Part shown: in pieces, positions 1-6,072 of the stretch
Numbering within the stretch: position 1 is the first letter of the stretch
Layout: each line of letters begins with the position of its first letter
DNA from: CAYXXZ01 sp964469165
GTDB taxonomy: Bacteria; Pseudomonadota; Gammaproteobacteria; Pseudomonadales; Porticoccaceae
Reading direction: 5' to 3'
Length of the DNA: 6,616 nucleotides
NCBI GenBank assembly: GCA_964469165.1
Contig: CAYXXZ010000133.1
Span: 1-6,616, forward strand
The notes under the pieces: generated by a model
Seen by the model: the letters and a program-made list of their open reading frames with translations, nothing else
Database searches by the model: none
What the model was told of the DNA's origin: nothing
Translations under genes and position numbers: made by a program

Positions 1-757
1 TGCGGTGAATGGTGCTGGTGGTGGTTTCGGGGCACAGCAGGTAGGCGGTGCCTGCCTGAACACCCGCGGCGCCGAGTTGCATCGCCGCCGCAACGGTTTG
101 TGGATCGGCGATGCCGCCTGCGGCGATCACCGGCACCTTGACGGCTTTCACCACTTGCGGAACCAGTGCGAAGGTCCCGACCTGGGTGGTGACGTCGGTG
201 GAGAGAAACATGCCGCGATGCCCGCCGGCTTCCGAGCCCTGCGCGATGATGGCATCGGCGCCGTGCGCTTCCAGCCAGCGCGCCTCTGCCACCGTGGTGG
301 CCGATGCCAGAACCTTGCTTCCCCAGCGTTTCACCTGCGTGAGCAGGTCGGAGGAGGGCAGCCCGAAGTGAAAGCTCACCACCGGCGGCTTGAATTCTTC
401 GAGTATCTCGACGTGCTCCGCGCTGAAAGGTGTGCGGCCCGGCCCCTGGGGAATTGCCTCGAGATCGAGGCCAAATTCCGCATAGTAGGAAGCGAATAGC
501 GTTCTCCAGGCCTTTTCACGCGCGCTATCCGCAACGGGGTTCTGGTGACAGAAAAAGTTGACGTTGTAGGGCCGCGAAGTCTGCGTGGTAAGCGCGGCCA
601 GCTCGCTGCGCAGTGCTGCCATGCTGAGCATGGCGCAGGGCAGGGAGCCAAGCCCACCGGCATTGCAGACCGCAATTGCCAGGGCGCTGCCCTGCACGCC
701 CGCCATGGGCGCCTGGATGATGGGAAGCTCTATGCCGAAAATGTCTTTTAGCGTCAT
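1..757 (-). CDS. Nitronate monooxygenase family protein (2-nitropropane dioxygenase-like), C-terminus cut by window edge
   Basis: FMN-dependent TIM-barrel enzyme expected to oxidise alkyl nitronates (such as propionate 3-nitronate) with O2 in the cytosol. The frame is open from an ATG at 757 down to position 2, giving 252 codons. It begins MTLKDIFGIELPIIQAPMAG, carrying the family's QAPMAG flavin-binding motif at residues 15-20, followed by NAGGLGSL near 32-39. Further hallmarks are HFGLP at 130-134, QGSEAGGHRG ending at 182 with the probable catalytic base His180, and AGGIAD at 213-218 (phosphate-binding region). Bacterial members are usually about 320-360 aa, so the last quarter lies outside the window. 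A weak AAGAGA element precedes the start. It is transcribed in the same direction as the DUF421 gene but 239 bp away, so it probably has its own promoter. The family also contains flavin NADH:quinone reductases and enoyl reductases (FabK). The combination of HFG(L)P and AGGHRG motifs favours nitronate monooxygenase, but the substrate is inferred. Confidence 0.88.
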   Translation of the reverse strand, partial: MTLKDIFGIELPIIQAPMAGVQGSALAIAVCNAGGLGSLPCAMLSMAALRSELAALTTQTSRPYNVNFFCHQNPVADSAREKAWRTLFASYYAEFGLDLEAIPQGPGRTPFSAEHVEILEEFKPPVVSFHFGLPSSDLLTQVKRWGSKVLASATTVAEARWLEAHGADAIIAQGSEAGGHRGMFLSTDVTTQVGTFALVPQVVKAVKVPVIAAGGIADPQTVAAAMQLGAAGVQAGTAYLLCPETTTSTIHR

Positions 758-872
758 GGCGGGTGTCTCTTGCTGATCAAACAGTGAACCGGGATTTAGT
801 CGACAGCACAGCGTGGTGGCAGGACGGTAGGTGTCACAGAGCTTGCGCTGATACGCATTCACACCGCTGTGA

Positions 873-899
873 GGCCTCTGCCCAGTCTGGGCAGAGGCC
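873..899. repeat. Perfect intergenic hairpin (12-bp stem, 3-nt loop)
   Basis: GGCCTCTGCCCA at 873-884 is exactly inverted at 888-899 around the loop GTC. It sits in the 239-bp gap between the stop of the DUF421 gene (997) and the start of the nitronate monooxygenase gene (757), 97 bp past the stop. No T-run follows on either strand, so it is not a standard intrinsic terminator. It could be a U-less terminator, an mRNA-stabilising stem, or a copy of a dispersed palindromic element. A smaller inverted pair, TCACA/TGTGA with a 4-bp spacer, adjoins it at 859-872. I see no clear promoter in the remaining sequence of this gap. Confidence 0.7.
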
Positions 900-996
900 G
901 GGATACGAAGTGCCAAGTGCTGCCGAGAATCAAGGCGGTGTCAGGATACTGCTCGACCGCGACGGTAACAATGACCAATCCCGACTTGGGAAAGAA

Positions 997-1515
997 TCAA
1001 TCCGAATAGGTCGACAGTCCGTCCTGAGAATCTTCGTTGTGGCGGATGACGCTGATTTCACCATTTTGCTCCAGATAAGCGCGTTTCACCTGACCTATGG
1101 CGGCGATGCCCTGCAGGCGAAGCTGCTCCATGAGCTCGCCGCGAGTGACGTATTCGCGCCGCATATTTTTTATGTTCATTTGGCCATCTTCGACCAGACA
1201 TAGCTTGGAAGGCTCGAATATTGCGCTCGCCAGCGGGAAGAAAAAGCACAGGCGGTCGATGAGGATGGACCAGAAAATGATCGTCGCCGCTACCAGAAGT
1301 CCTGCGGTAAGGGTTTTGCTTCCGCCTGACAGGGCGTCACCCATGCTCTCGGCGACCAGCAACACTACCACAATGTCGGCAAAACCCAGCGAGCCGATAT
1401 TGCGCCGTCCTCCCAGTCGAAACATCAGAAAGATGGACCAATAGATGATGGTGCCGCGGAAAAACAACTCAAACCAACTCAGTTCCACAACGAACAGATC
1501 CAGGATCCAGTCCAT
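997..1515 (-). CDS. DUF421 / YetF-family (UPF0702) inner-membrane protein
   Basis: A 172-aa membrane protein of unknown function. Three hydrophobic helices are visible at about residues 17-32, 44-62 and 68-93. They are followed by a soluble C-terminal domain (about 98-172) that should lie in the cytoplasm. The family signature is clear: GRRNIGSLGFAD at 36-47 with the conserved Arg and Asp residues at the TM1-TM2 junction. The C-terminal REYVTRGELMEQLRLQGI...VKRAYLEQNGEISVI pattern matches the soluble domain of YetF proteins. The length suits the short proteobacterial members; Bacillus homologues are longer. The ATG at 1515 is supported by a GGAG Shine-Dalgarno 8 bases upstream. It sits alone, downstream of acnB on the same strand but separated by a strong terminator, so it should be transcribed independently. 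Family membership is secure; no function can be assigned. Confidence 0.9.
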   Translation of the reverse strand: MDWILDLFVVELSWFELFFRGTIIYWSIFLMFRLGGRRNIGSLGFADIVVVLLVAESMGDALSGGSKTLTAGLLVAATIIFWSILIDRLCFFFPLASAIFEPSKLCLVEDGQMNIKNMRREYVTRGELMEQLRLQGIAAIGQVKRAYLEQNGEISVIRHNEDSQDGLSTYSD

Positions 1516-1624
1516 GTCGTCAACTCCGATGGGGTTATGGGGGATTCGTGTTCTCCTGTGACTGTTTTTTCAGGTGGAATGCTCGGCGCCAGAAAAAATA
1601 AAGTGATTCTTGTCGCGCGACCAC

Positions 1625-1652
1625 AAAAAAACCCGCCGAAGCGGGTTTTTTT
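1625..1652 (-). terminator. Intrinsic terminator of acnB with cUUCGg tetraloop, potentially bidirectional
   Basis: Read on the minus strand, it is seven A, CCCGC, loop TTCG, GCGGG, seven T, starting 17 bases after the acnB stop. The C(UUCG)G loop is the extra-stable tetraloop common in strong bacterial terminators, and the A-run pairs with the U-tract to extend the stem. Because a T-run also follows the stem on the plus strand it could stop transcription both ways, but no plus-strand gene ends here. It isolates acnB from the DUF421 gene downstream. Confidence 0.93.
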
Positions 1653-1669
1653 AGCCATCTGCCAGATGA

Positions 1670-4282
1670 TCAGGCCACTTCCACGATCAGCTCCGCAGCG
1701 ATGCGCTTGCCGTCATCTGCCGCTTTCTGGAAGGATTCGATCTGATCGAAGTTCATGTAGCGGTAGATGTCCGCCGCCATGGAATCGATCTGCGCGGCGT
1801 ATTCCTGGTATTCCTGCGGGCTGGGCAGGCGGCCGAGAATGCCGCCGACCGTGGCCAGCTCGGCGGAGGTCAGGTAGACGTTGGCGCCATCGCCGAGGCG
1901 GTTGGGGAAGTTCCGCGTGGAAGTAGACAGCACCGTGGACTTCGGCGCCACCCGCGCCTGGTTGCCCATGCACAGGGAGCAGCCGGGCATTTCGGTGCGG
2001 GCACCGGCCTTGCCGTAGATGCTGTAGTAGCCTTCTTCCATCAGGGTGTGCTCGTCCATGCGGGTGGGTGGGCAGATCCAGAAGCGAGTGCCGAGGGCGG
2101 GGGCGTTGGCCAGCAGCTTTCCGGCGGCGCGGAAGTGGCCGATGTTGGTCATGCAGGAGCCGATGAAGATTTCGTCCACCTTGTCGCCGGCCACGTCGGA
2201 AAGCAGGCGCGCGTCGTCGGGATCGTTGGGGGCGCAAACGATGGGTTCCTTGACGTCAGCCAGGTCGATCTCGATCACGGCGCTGTACTCGGCGTCCTTG
2301 TCGGCTTCCATCAGGCTGGGGTTGGCCAGCCACTCTTCCATCTTGCGCACCCGGCGCTCGATGGTGCGCGGGTCGCCGTAGCCTTCGGAGATCATCCAGC
2401 GCAGCAGGGTGATGTTGGAGCGCAGGTATTCGGCGACGGACTCTTCGCTGAGCTTGATGGTACAGCCGGCGGCGGAACGCTCGGCGGACGCATCGGAAAG
2501 CTCGAACGCCTGTTCCACGGTGAGATCGTCAAGCCCCTCGATTTCGAGAATGCGGCCGGAGAAGATGTTCTTCTTGCCTTTCTTCTCGACGGTGAGCAGG
2601 CCTTCCTTGATCGCGTAGTAGGGGATGGCATGCACCAGGTCGCGGAGGGTGATGCCGGGCTGCATCTTGCCCTTGAAACGCACCAGAACGGATTCCGGCA
2701 TGTCCAGGGGCATCACGCCAGTCGCCGCGGCAAAAGCCACCAGGCCGGAGCCCGCGGGGAAGGAAATACCCATGGGGAAGCGGGTGTGGGAGTCGCCGCC
2801 GGTACCCACCGTGTCGGGGAGCAGCATGCGGTTGAGCCAGCTGTGGATGATGCCGTCGCCGGGGCGCAGGCTCACGCCGCCGCGGTTCTGGATGAAATCC
2901 GGCAGGGTGTGCTGGGTATCGATATCGACCGGCTTGGGATAGGCGGCGGTGTGGCAGAAGGACTGCATCACCAGGTCGGCGGAGAAGCCGAGGCAGGCGA
3001 GGTCTTTCAGCTCGTCGCGGGTCATCGGGCCAGTGGTGTCCTGGGAGCCGACGGTGGTCATGTGGGGCTCGCAGTAGGTGCCGGGACGCACACCGGGCAG
3101 GCCGCAGGCCTTGCCGACCATTTTCTGTGCCAGGGTGAAGCCCTTGCCGTTGTCGGCGGGCTGCTCGGGGGTGCGGAATACGGTGCTGGCGGGCAGGCCG
3201 AGAGCTTCGCGGGCGCGCTTGGTAAGGCCGCGGCCGATGATCAGGTTGATGCGGCCGCCGGCGCGCACTTCGTCCAGCAGTACGTCGGATTTGAGCGCGA
3301 ACTCGGACAGCACCTTGCCGGTTTCGTGATCGGTGATCTTGCCCTGATAGGGGAGGATGTCGATGATCTGGCCGTAGGCGATATCATCCACCGGCGCTTC
3401 GAACACGAGCGCGCCGGAGTCTTCCATGGTGTTGTAGAAAATGGGGGCCACCTTGCCGCCGATACAGATGCCGCCCGCGCGTTTGTTGGGTACGCCGGGG
3501 ATGTCGTCGCCGAAGAACCACAATACCGAGTTGGTGGCTGATTTGCGCGAGGAACCGGTACCCACCACGTCGCCGACGAAGGCCACCGGGTAACCCTTGG
3601 CCTTGATCTCGTCGATCTGCTTCATGGGGCCGATGACGCCGGGCTCGTCCGGCGTGATGCCATCGCGGGCCATCTTGTACATGGCGCGGGCGTGAACGGG
3701 AATGTCGGGGCGCGACCAGGCGTCGGGTGCGGGGGACAGGTCGTCGGTGTTGGTTTCGCCGGTGACCTTGAATACCGCGGTGGTGATTTTCTCGGGCACG
3801 TCGGGGCGCGACAAAAACCACTCGGCCTCGGCCCAGGACTCCAGAACTTCCCTGGCGTTGGCGTTACCGGACTTGGCTTTCTGCTCCACGTCGTGGAAGG
3901 CGTCGAACATCAGCAGGGTGTGCTTGAGCTGCTTGGCGGCGAGGGAGGCCAGGGCAGCGTCGTCGAGCAGATCCACCAGCGTGGCGATGTTGTAGCCACC
4001 GAGCATCATGCCCAGCAGTTCGATAGCCTTTTCTTTGCCGATGACGGGGGAGTTGGTCTCGCCCTTGGCAATGGCGGAGAGGAAGCCCGCTTTGACATAG
4101 GCGGCGTCGTCGACGCCTGGCGGAACCCTGTTGGTGATCAGGTCGAGGAGGAAGGCTTCTTCGCCGGCGGGCGGATTTTTCAACAGTTCGACCAGTTGGG
4201 CCGTCCATTCGGCGGACAGTGGGCTGGCGGGCACACCTTCGGCGGCGCGCTCGGCAACGTGTTGGCGGTAGGCTTCAAGCAC
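1670..4282 (-). CDS. acnB: Aconitate hydratase B (bifunctional aconitase / 2-methylisocitrate dehydratase)
   Basis: TCA-cycle enzyme that interconverts citrate and isocitrate through cis-aconitate, using a [4Fe-4S] cluster in the cytosol. AcnB enzymes can also act on 2-methylisocitrate and, when the cluster is lost, bind mRNA. The 870-aa product is close to the E. coli length (865) and is collinear with it from the first residues (MLEAYRQHVAERAAEG). The order is the AcnB-specific HEAT-like domain (about 1-160), the swivel domain (about 165-370) containing GDVVGTGSSRKSATNS with Ser244 and Arg246, then the catalytic domains to the C-terminus. The three cluster ligands are present: Cys710 in GSCMTN, and Cys768 and Cys771 in GCSLCMGNQ. 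The start is GTG rather than ATG; it is preferred because it matches the family N-terminus and follows AGAGGA at a spacing of 8. The gene is monocistronic, with a divergent GST gene upstream and a terminator just after the stop. Confidence 0.98.
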   Translation of the reverse strand: MLEAYRQHVAERAAEGVPASPLSAEWTAQLVELLKNPPAGEEAFLLDLITNRVPPGVDDAAYVKAGFLSAIAKGETNSPVIGKEKAIELLGMMLGGYNIATLVDLLDDAALASLAAKQLKHTLLMFDAFHDVEQKAKSGNANAREVLESWAEAEWFLSRPDVPEKITTAVFKVTGETNTDDLSPAPDAWSRPDIPVHARAMYKMARDGITPDEPGVIGPMKQIDEIKAKGYPVAFVGDVVGTGSSRKSATNSVLWFFGDDIPGVPNKRAGGICIGGKVAPIFYNTMEDSGALVFEAPVDDIAYGQIIDILPYQGKITDHETGKVLSEFALKSDVLLDEVRAGGRINLIIGRGLTKRAREALGLPASTVFRTPEQPADNGKGFTLAQKMVGKACGLPGVRPGTYCEPHMTTVGSQDTTGPMTRDELKDLACLGFSADLVMQSFCHTAAYPKPVDIDTQHTLPDFIQNRGGVSLRPGDGIIHSWLNRMLLPDTVGTGGDSHTRFPMGISFPAGSGLVAFAAATGVMPLDMPESVLVRFKGKMQPGITLRDLVHAIPYYAIKEGLLTVEKKGKKNIFSGRILEIEGLDDLTVEQAFELSDASAERSAAGCTIKLSEESVAEYLRSNITLLRWMISEGYGDPRTIERRVRKMEEWLANPSLMEADKDAEYSAVIEIDLADVKEPIVCAPNDPDDARLLSDVAGDKVDEIFIGSCMTNIGHFRAAGKLLANAPALGTRFWICPPTRMDEHTLMEEGYYSIYGKAGARTEMPGCSLCMGNQARVAPKSTVLSTSTRNFPNRLGDGANVYLTSAELATVGGILGRLPSPQEYQEYAAQIDSMAADIYRYMNFDQIESFQKAADDGKRIAAELIVEVA

Positions 4283-4290
4283 GATAATTT

Positions 4291-4296
4291 TCCTCT
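4291..4296 (-). promoter_or_regulatory. Ribosome binding site of acnB
   Basis: AGAGGA on the minus strand, eight bases before the GTG at 4282-4280. It decides the start because the gene has no ATG at the family-conserved N-terminus. Confidence 0.75.
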
Positions 4297-4386
4297 AATA
4301 CGGTGGGTTTACCCGATCCGGTGGTTGCCGGTGGCGGGGCTATCGACGACACACGTCGATGGAGGGGCTGCTGGGCCCGGCCCGCC

Positions 4387-4392
4387 ATTTTA
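4387..4392 (-). promoter_or_regulatory. Candidate -10 box for acnB
   Basis: TAAAAT on the minus strand, one mismatch from the sigma-70 consensus, about 105 bases upstream of the acnB GTG. No good -35 hexamer lies 16-18 bases further upstream, so this is a weak prediction resting on the -10 match and its position. Confidence 0.25.
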
Positions 4393-4458
4393 CTGGAAAA
4401 GGGCGCGCGGCGCTAAGGTGCGCCGTGGAATCGGCGAGACGGACTGAAAAAGGGCGGA

Positions 4459-4464
4459 TATAAT
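4459..4464 (+). promoter_or_regulatory. Candidate -10 box for the GST-miaE unit
   Basis: A perfect TATAAT flanked by GGCG and CGCC. It would give a leader of almost 200 bases before the GST start, which would contain the paired palindromes. The -35 region at about 4436-4441 (GAGACG) is poor. A nearer alternative is TTGCCC at 4566-4571 with TATGTA at 4590-4595 (18-bp spacer), in which case the first palindrome would overlap the -35 box. Confidence 0.35.
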
Positions 4465-4551
4465 CGCCGTTCGACAACGCTGGGTGCAGATTGCGCGACA
4501 TTACCCAGTGGCCAGGAATTCAAGCTGGAACCCTGGCTGCTGATACCGTAC

Positions 4552-4571
4552 GGGCAATTCATGAATTGCCC
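4552..4571. promoter_or_regulatory. Perfect 20-bp palindrome, candidate operator
   Basis: GGGCAATTCA at 4552-4561 followed directly by its exact reverse complement at 4562-4571, with no central spacer. Such dyads are typical of dimeric repressor or activator sites. It lies 97 bp upstream of the GST ATG and shares its last base with a second palindrome. The cognate regulator is unknown, and no regulator gene is adjacent. Confidence 0.55.
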
Positions 4572-4584
4572 CTGCACGTGCAGG
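4571..4584. promoter_or_regulatory. Perfect 14-bp palindrome abutting the 20-bp palindrome
   Basis: CCTGCAC at 4571-4577 and GTGCAGG at 4578-4584 form an exact dyad centred on CACGTG. Its centre is 16 bp from the centre of the preceding palindrome. In RNA the two could form two adjacent small hairpins, but without loops they would be strained, so a DNA-binding role seems likelier. Confidence 0.45.
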
Positions 4585-4668
4585 AATGGTATGTATATCT
4601 GCAAATTTATAGCCCAAATTTCCGACTTATTTGAGCAACTATCGCGATAACACGACAGAGGACACCCT

Positions 4669-5322
4669 ATGTTCAAGCTCCACGGCTCGCCCATGAGCAA
4701 CTACTACAATATCGTCAAGCTCTCCCTTCTGGAGAAAGGGCTCGATTTTGAAGAAGTGTTCACCCCACCTTCGCAAAGTGATGCGTTTTTTGCCATGAGC
4801 CCCATGGGCAAAATCCCCGTGCTCGAAACGAAGGAAGGCTTTTTGAGCGAAAGCGAGGTGATCGTGGATTTTCTCGAGGACATCCACCGCGAGCGGCCCC
4901 TGTATCCCACTGACCCATTCCGCAAGGCAGAGGCCAGGCGTATTGCGCACTTCGCGGCAATTTCCATCGATCTTCCCCTGCGTCCGCTGATTGCCATGAT
5001 CTTCAGTGGCGGTGACATCAGCGACGCTATCAAGGCATCCACCAAAGCCCAGCTCGAGCGGGGCCTGAACGGCTTTGCCAGGGCCGCCAAGCCCTCGCCC
5101 TGGCTCGCCGGTGCCGACTTCGGTGCCGCCGATATCTTCGCCTATTACTGCCTGGGAATGGCGGCCCAGATCGCGCAAATGCATCTCGGCGTCGATGTGT
5201 ACAGTGCGCTGCCCGGTCTGGACAAGTGGCATGCAGCCGTGGCGCAGCGCGAACAGGTTGTCCAGGTGGATGCGGCTCAGAAGCAGGCTCTCGAAGCTTT
5301 TTTCGCCAGCCAGCAGGGCTGA
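4669..5322 (+). CDS. Glutathione S-transferase family protein
   Basis: A 217-aa cytosolic protein with the two-domain GST fold. The thioredoxin-like N-terminal domain (about 1-80) starts FKLHGSPMSNYYNIVKLSLLEKG, with Ser10 as the likely glutathione-activating residue. It carries IPVL with the conserved cis-Pro50 and the E61-S62 pair that binds the gamma-glutamyl group. The helical C-terminal domain (about 85-210) has GAADIFAYY with Asp155 at the N-capping position conserved in GSTs. The ATG follows AGAGGA at a spacing of about 7. The next gene, miaE, starts 51 bp after the stop on the same strand, which suggests one transcript. The substrate cannot be read from sequence. The stringent starvation protein SspA shares this fold, but retained GSH-site residues and the absence of the usual sspA neighbours (petC, sspB) argue for an ordinary GST. 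Confidence 0.9.
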   Translation: MFKLHGSPMSNYYNIVKLSLLEKGLDFEEVFTPPSQSDAFFAMSPMGKIPVLETKEGFLSESEVIVDFLEDIHRERPLYPTDPFRKAEARRIAHFAAISIDLPLRPLIAMIFSGGDISDAIKASTKAQLERGLNGFARAAKPSPWLAGADFGAADIFAYYCLGMAAQIAQMHLGVDVYSALPGLDKWHAAVAQREQVVQVDAAQKQALEAFFASQQG

Positions 5323-5330
5323 CCATCACA

Positions 5331-5351
5331 GCGGCGGCATCTTGCCGCCGC
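5331..5351 (+). repeat. Hairpin in the GST-miaE spacer
   Basis: GCGGCGGCA at 5331-5339 is exactly inverted at 5343-5351 around the loop TCT. It begins 8 bases after the GST stop and ends 22 bases before the miaE ATG. The following sequence (GATTTCGTGTTC) is only mildly T-rich, so it may attenuate or stabilise the transcript rather than end it fully. Confidence 0.55.
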
Positions 5352-5373
5352 GATTTCGTGTTCAGGGAATTTC

Positions 5374-5979
5374 ATGTCTGTACCCTCACTGGCGGCCATT
5401 CAGGCGTTCCTGCCCTGTGCCACGCCGCAGGCCTGGATCAAGGCCGCGCTTGCGCACCAGGATGTGCTGCTCATCGATCATGCCAACTGCGAGAAAAAGG
5501 CGGCGGGCACGGCCATGTCACTGATGCACAAATATATCGATCGCACCGATCTGTTGCACAAGATGTCGCGCCTGGCACGGGAAGAGCTGCGCCATTTCGA
5601 GCAGGTGCTGGCGCTCATGACGCGGCGCGGCATTCGCTATGTCCACGTCAGCGCGTCGCGATATGCGGCAGGCTTGCATCAGCTTGCGCGCAAGTCCGAG
5701 CCCGGGAAACTGGTGGACACGTTGATCATCGGCGCATTCATCGAAGCGCGCTCCTGCGAGCGATTCGCCGCGCTGGCACCTCACCTGGATGAGGAACTGG
5801 CCGCGTTCTACAGCTCGCTGCTGAAGTCGGAAAGCCGCCATTATCGGGATTATCTGCACCTGGCGGAAAAGGCCGCAGGTGCGGATATCAGTGAGCGCAT
5901 CGCTGTGTTTGGCGAACGCGAGAGAGAATTGATAGAAACTGCGGACAGCGAGTTTCGCTTTCACTCGGGCCCGCTCTGA
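5374..5979 (+). CDS. miaE: tRNA-(ms2io6A37) hydroxylase MiaE
   Basis: Diiron monooxygenase that hydroxylates the isopentenyl side chain of 2-methylthio-N6-isopentenyladenosine at tRNA position 37, using O2, in the last step after MiaA and MiaB. The 201-aa product is a ferritin-like four-helix bundle with the expected metal ligands: Glu40 in NCEKKAAG, Glu71 and His74 in REELRHF, Glu124 in IIGAFIEARSCERF, and Glu153 and His156 in SESRHY. The length matches the compact MiaE of pseudomonads; the Salmonella protein is longer. An AGGGA element lies about 6 bases before the ATG. It sits downstream of the GST gene with a hairpin in the 51-bp spacer and converges with the GGDEF gene. All ligands are intact, so the enzyme should be active. 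Confidence 0.95.
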   Translation: MSVPSLAAIQAFLPCATPQAWIKAALAHQDVLLIDHANCEKKAAGTAMSLMHKYIDRTDLLHKMSRLAREELRHFEQVLALMTRRGIRYVHVSASRYAAGLHQLARKSEPGKLVDTLIIGAFIEARSCERFAALAPHLDEELAAFYSSLLKSESRHYRDYLHLAEKAAGADISERIAVFGERERELIETADSEFRFHSGPL

Positions 5980-5984
5980 GAAGG

Positions 5985-6072
5985 AGTTCACAGTTCACAG
6001 TTCACAGGATCAGTGTGACCCACCCCTGATAACTGTCAACTGTGAACTGTCAACTGAAAACTGAAAACTCAG
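5985..6072. repeat. Heptamer tandem repeats forming a long imperfect inverted repeat
   Basis: The left arm has three exact AGTTCAC units (5985-6005). The right arm has six AACTNNN heptamers in a row (6031-6072): AACTGTC, AACTGTG, AACTGTC, AACTGAA, AACTGAA, AACTCAG. The arms are inversely complementary: 5985-6013 pairs with 6026-6055 at about 26 positions, with two mismatches and one small internal loop, around a 12-base loop (6014-6025). The last heptamer contains the stop codon of the minus-strand GGDEF gene. The element starts 5 bases after the miaE stop and fills the gap between the two convergent genes, so it could act as a two-way transcription barrier or mRNA 3'-end protector. It lacks the T-run of a standard terminator. 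Confidence 0.85.

Larger units (their letters stand above)
4283..4668. other. Divergent intergenic region between acnB and the GST gene
   Basis: This 386-bp stretch carries no convincing gene. It holds the acnB leader and ribosome binding site, several short inverted repeats (7-bp arms at 4342-4348/4354-4360; 6-bp arms at 4408-4413/4420-4425), a perfect TATAAT on the plus strand (4459-4464), a TAAAAT on the minus strand (4387-4392), two abutting perfect palindromes (4552-4584) and a repeated AAATTT pair 13 bp apart (4603-4608 and 4616-4621). Its right half, from about 4555, becomes AT-rich, typical of a promoter region. A 29-codon cysteine-rich frame (4561-4650) is open but unsupported. Confidence 0.6.

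Noticed and set aside
5..751. Several plus-strand frames across the left end
   Set aside because: The minus strand carries the continuous nitronate monooxygenase frame with all family motifs, and the plus-strand frames are its complement.
859..872. TCACA/TGTGA pair as a CRP site
   Set aside because: CRP sites are TGTGA-N6-TCACA. Here the half-sites are in the opposite order with a 4-bp spacer.
901..935. TTGGCAC-containing sequence on the minus strand resembling a sigma-54 promoter upstream of the nitronate monooxygenase
   Set aside because: The -24-like TGGCAC is present, but the required TTGC element at the correct spacing is not (ATCC instead).
763..1203. Plus-strand frame of 146 codons spanning the gap and the DUF421 gene
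   Set aside because: It runs antisense to the 3' part of the DUF421 gene and through the 873-899 hairpin, with no recognisable domain and no clear ribosome binding site.
2048..3541. Long plus-strand open frame of about 497 codons opposite acnB
   Set aside because: It lies entirely antisense to the near-perfectly conserved acnB. Its Gly/Val/His-rich composition is what the complement of a GC-rich coding frame gives, and it has no recognisable domain.
3692..4447. Plus-strand frame of 251 codons overlapping the acnB start region
   Set aside because: It is mostly antisense to acnB with no family resemblance, and its tail runs through the acnB promoter region, so it is a shadow frame.
4413..4700. 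Minus-strand frame of 95 codons in the divergent intergenic region
   Set aside because: It overlaps the start of the GST gene, has no family resemblance, and crosses the palindromes and promoter candidates.
5985..6072. CRISPR array
   Set aside because: The repeats are 7 bp and directly tandem, with no spacers of CRISPR length and no cas genes nearby.
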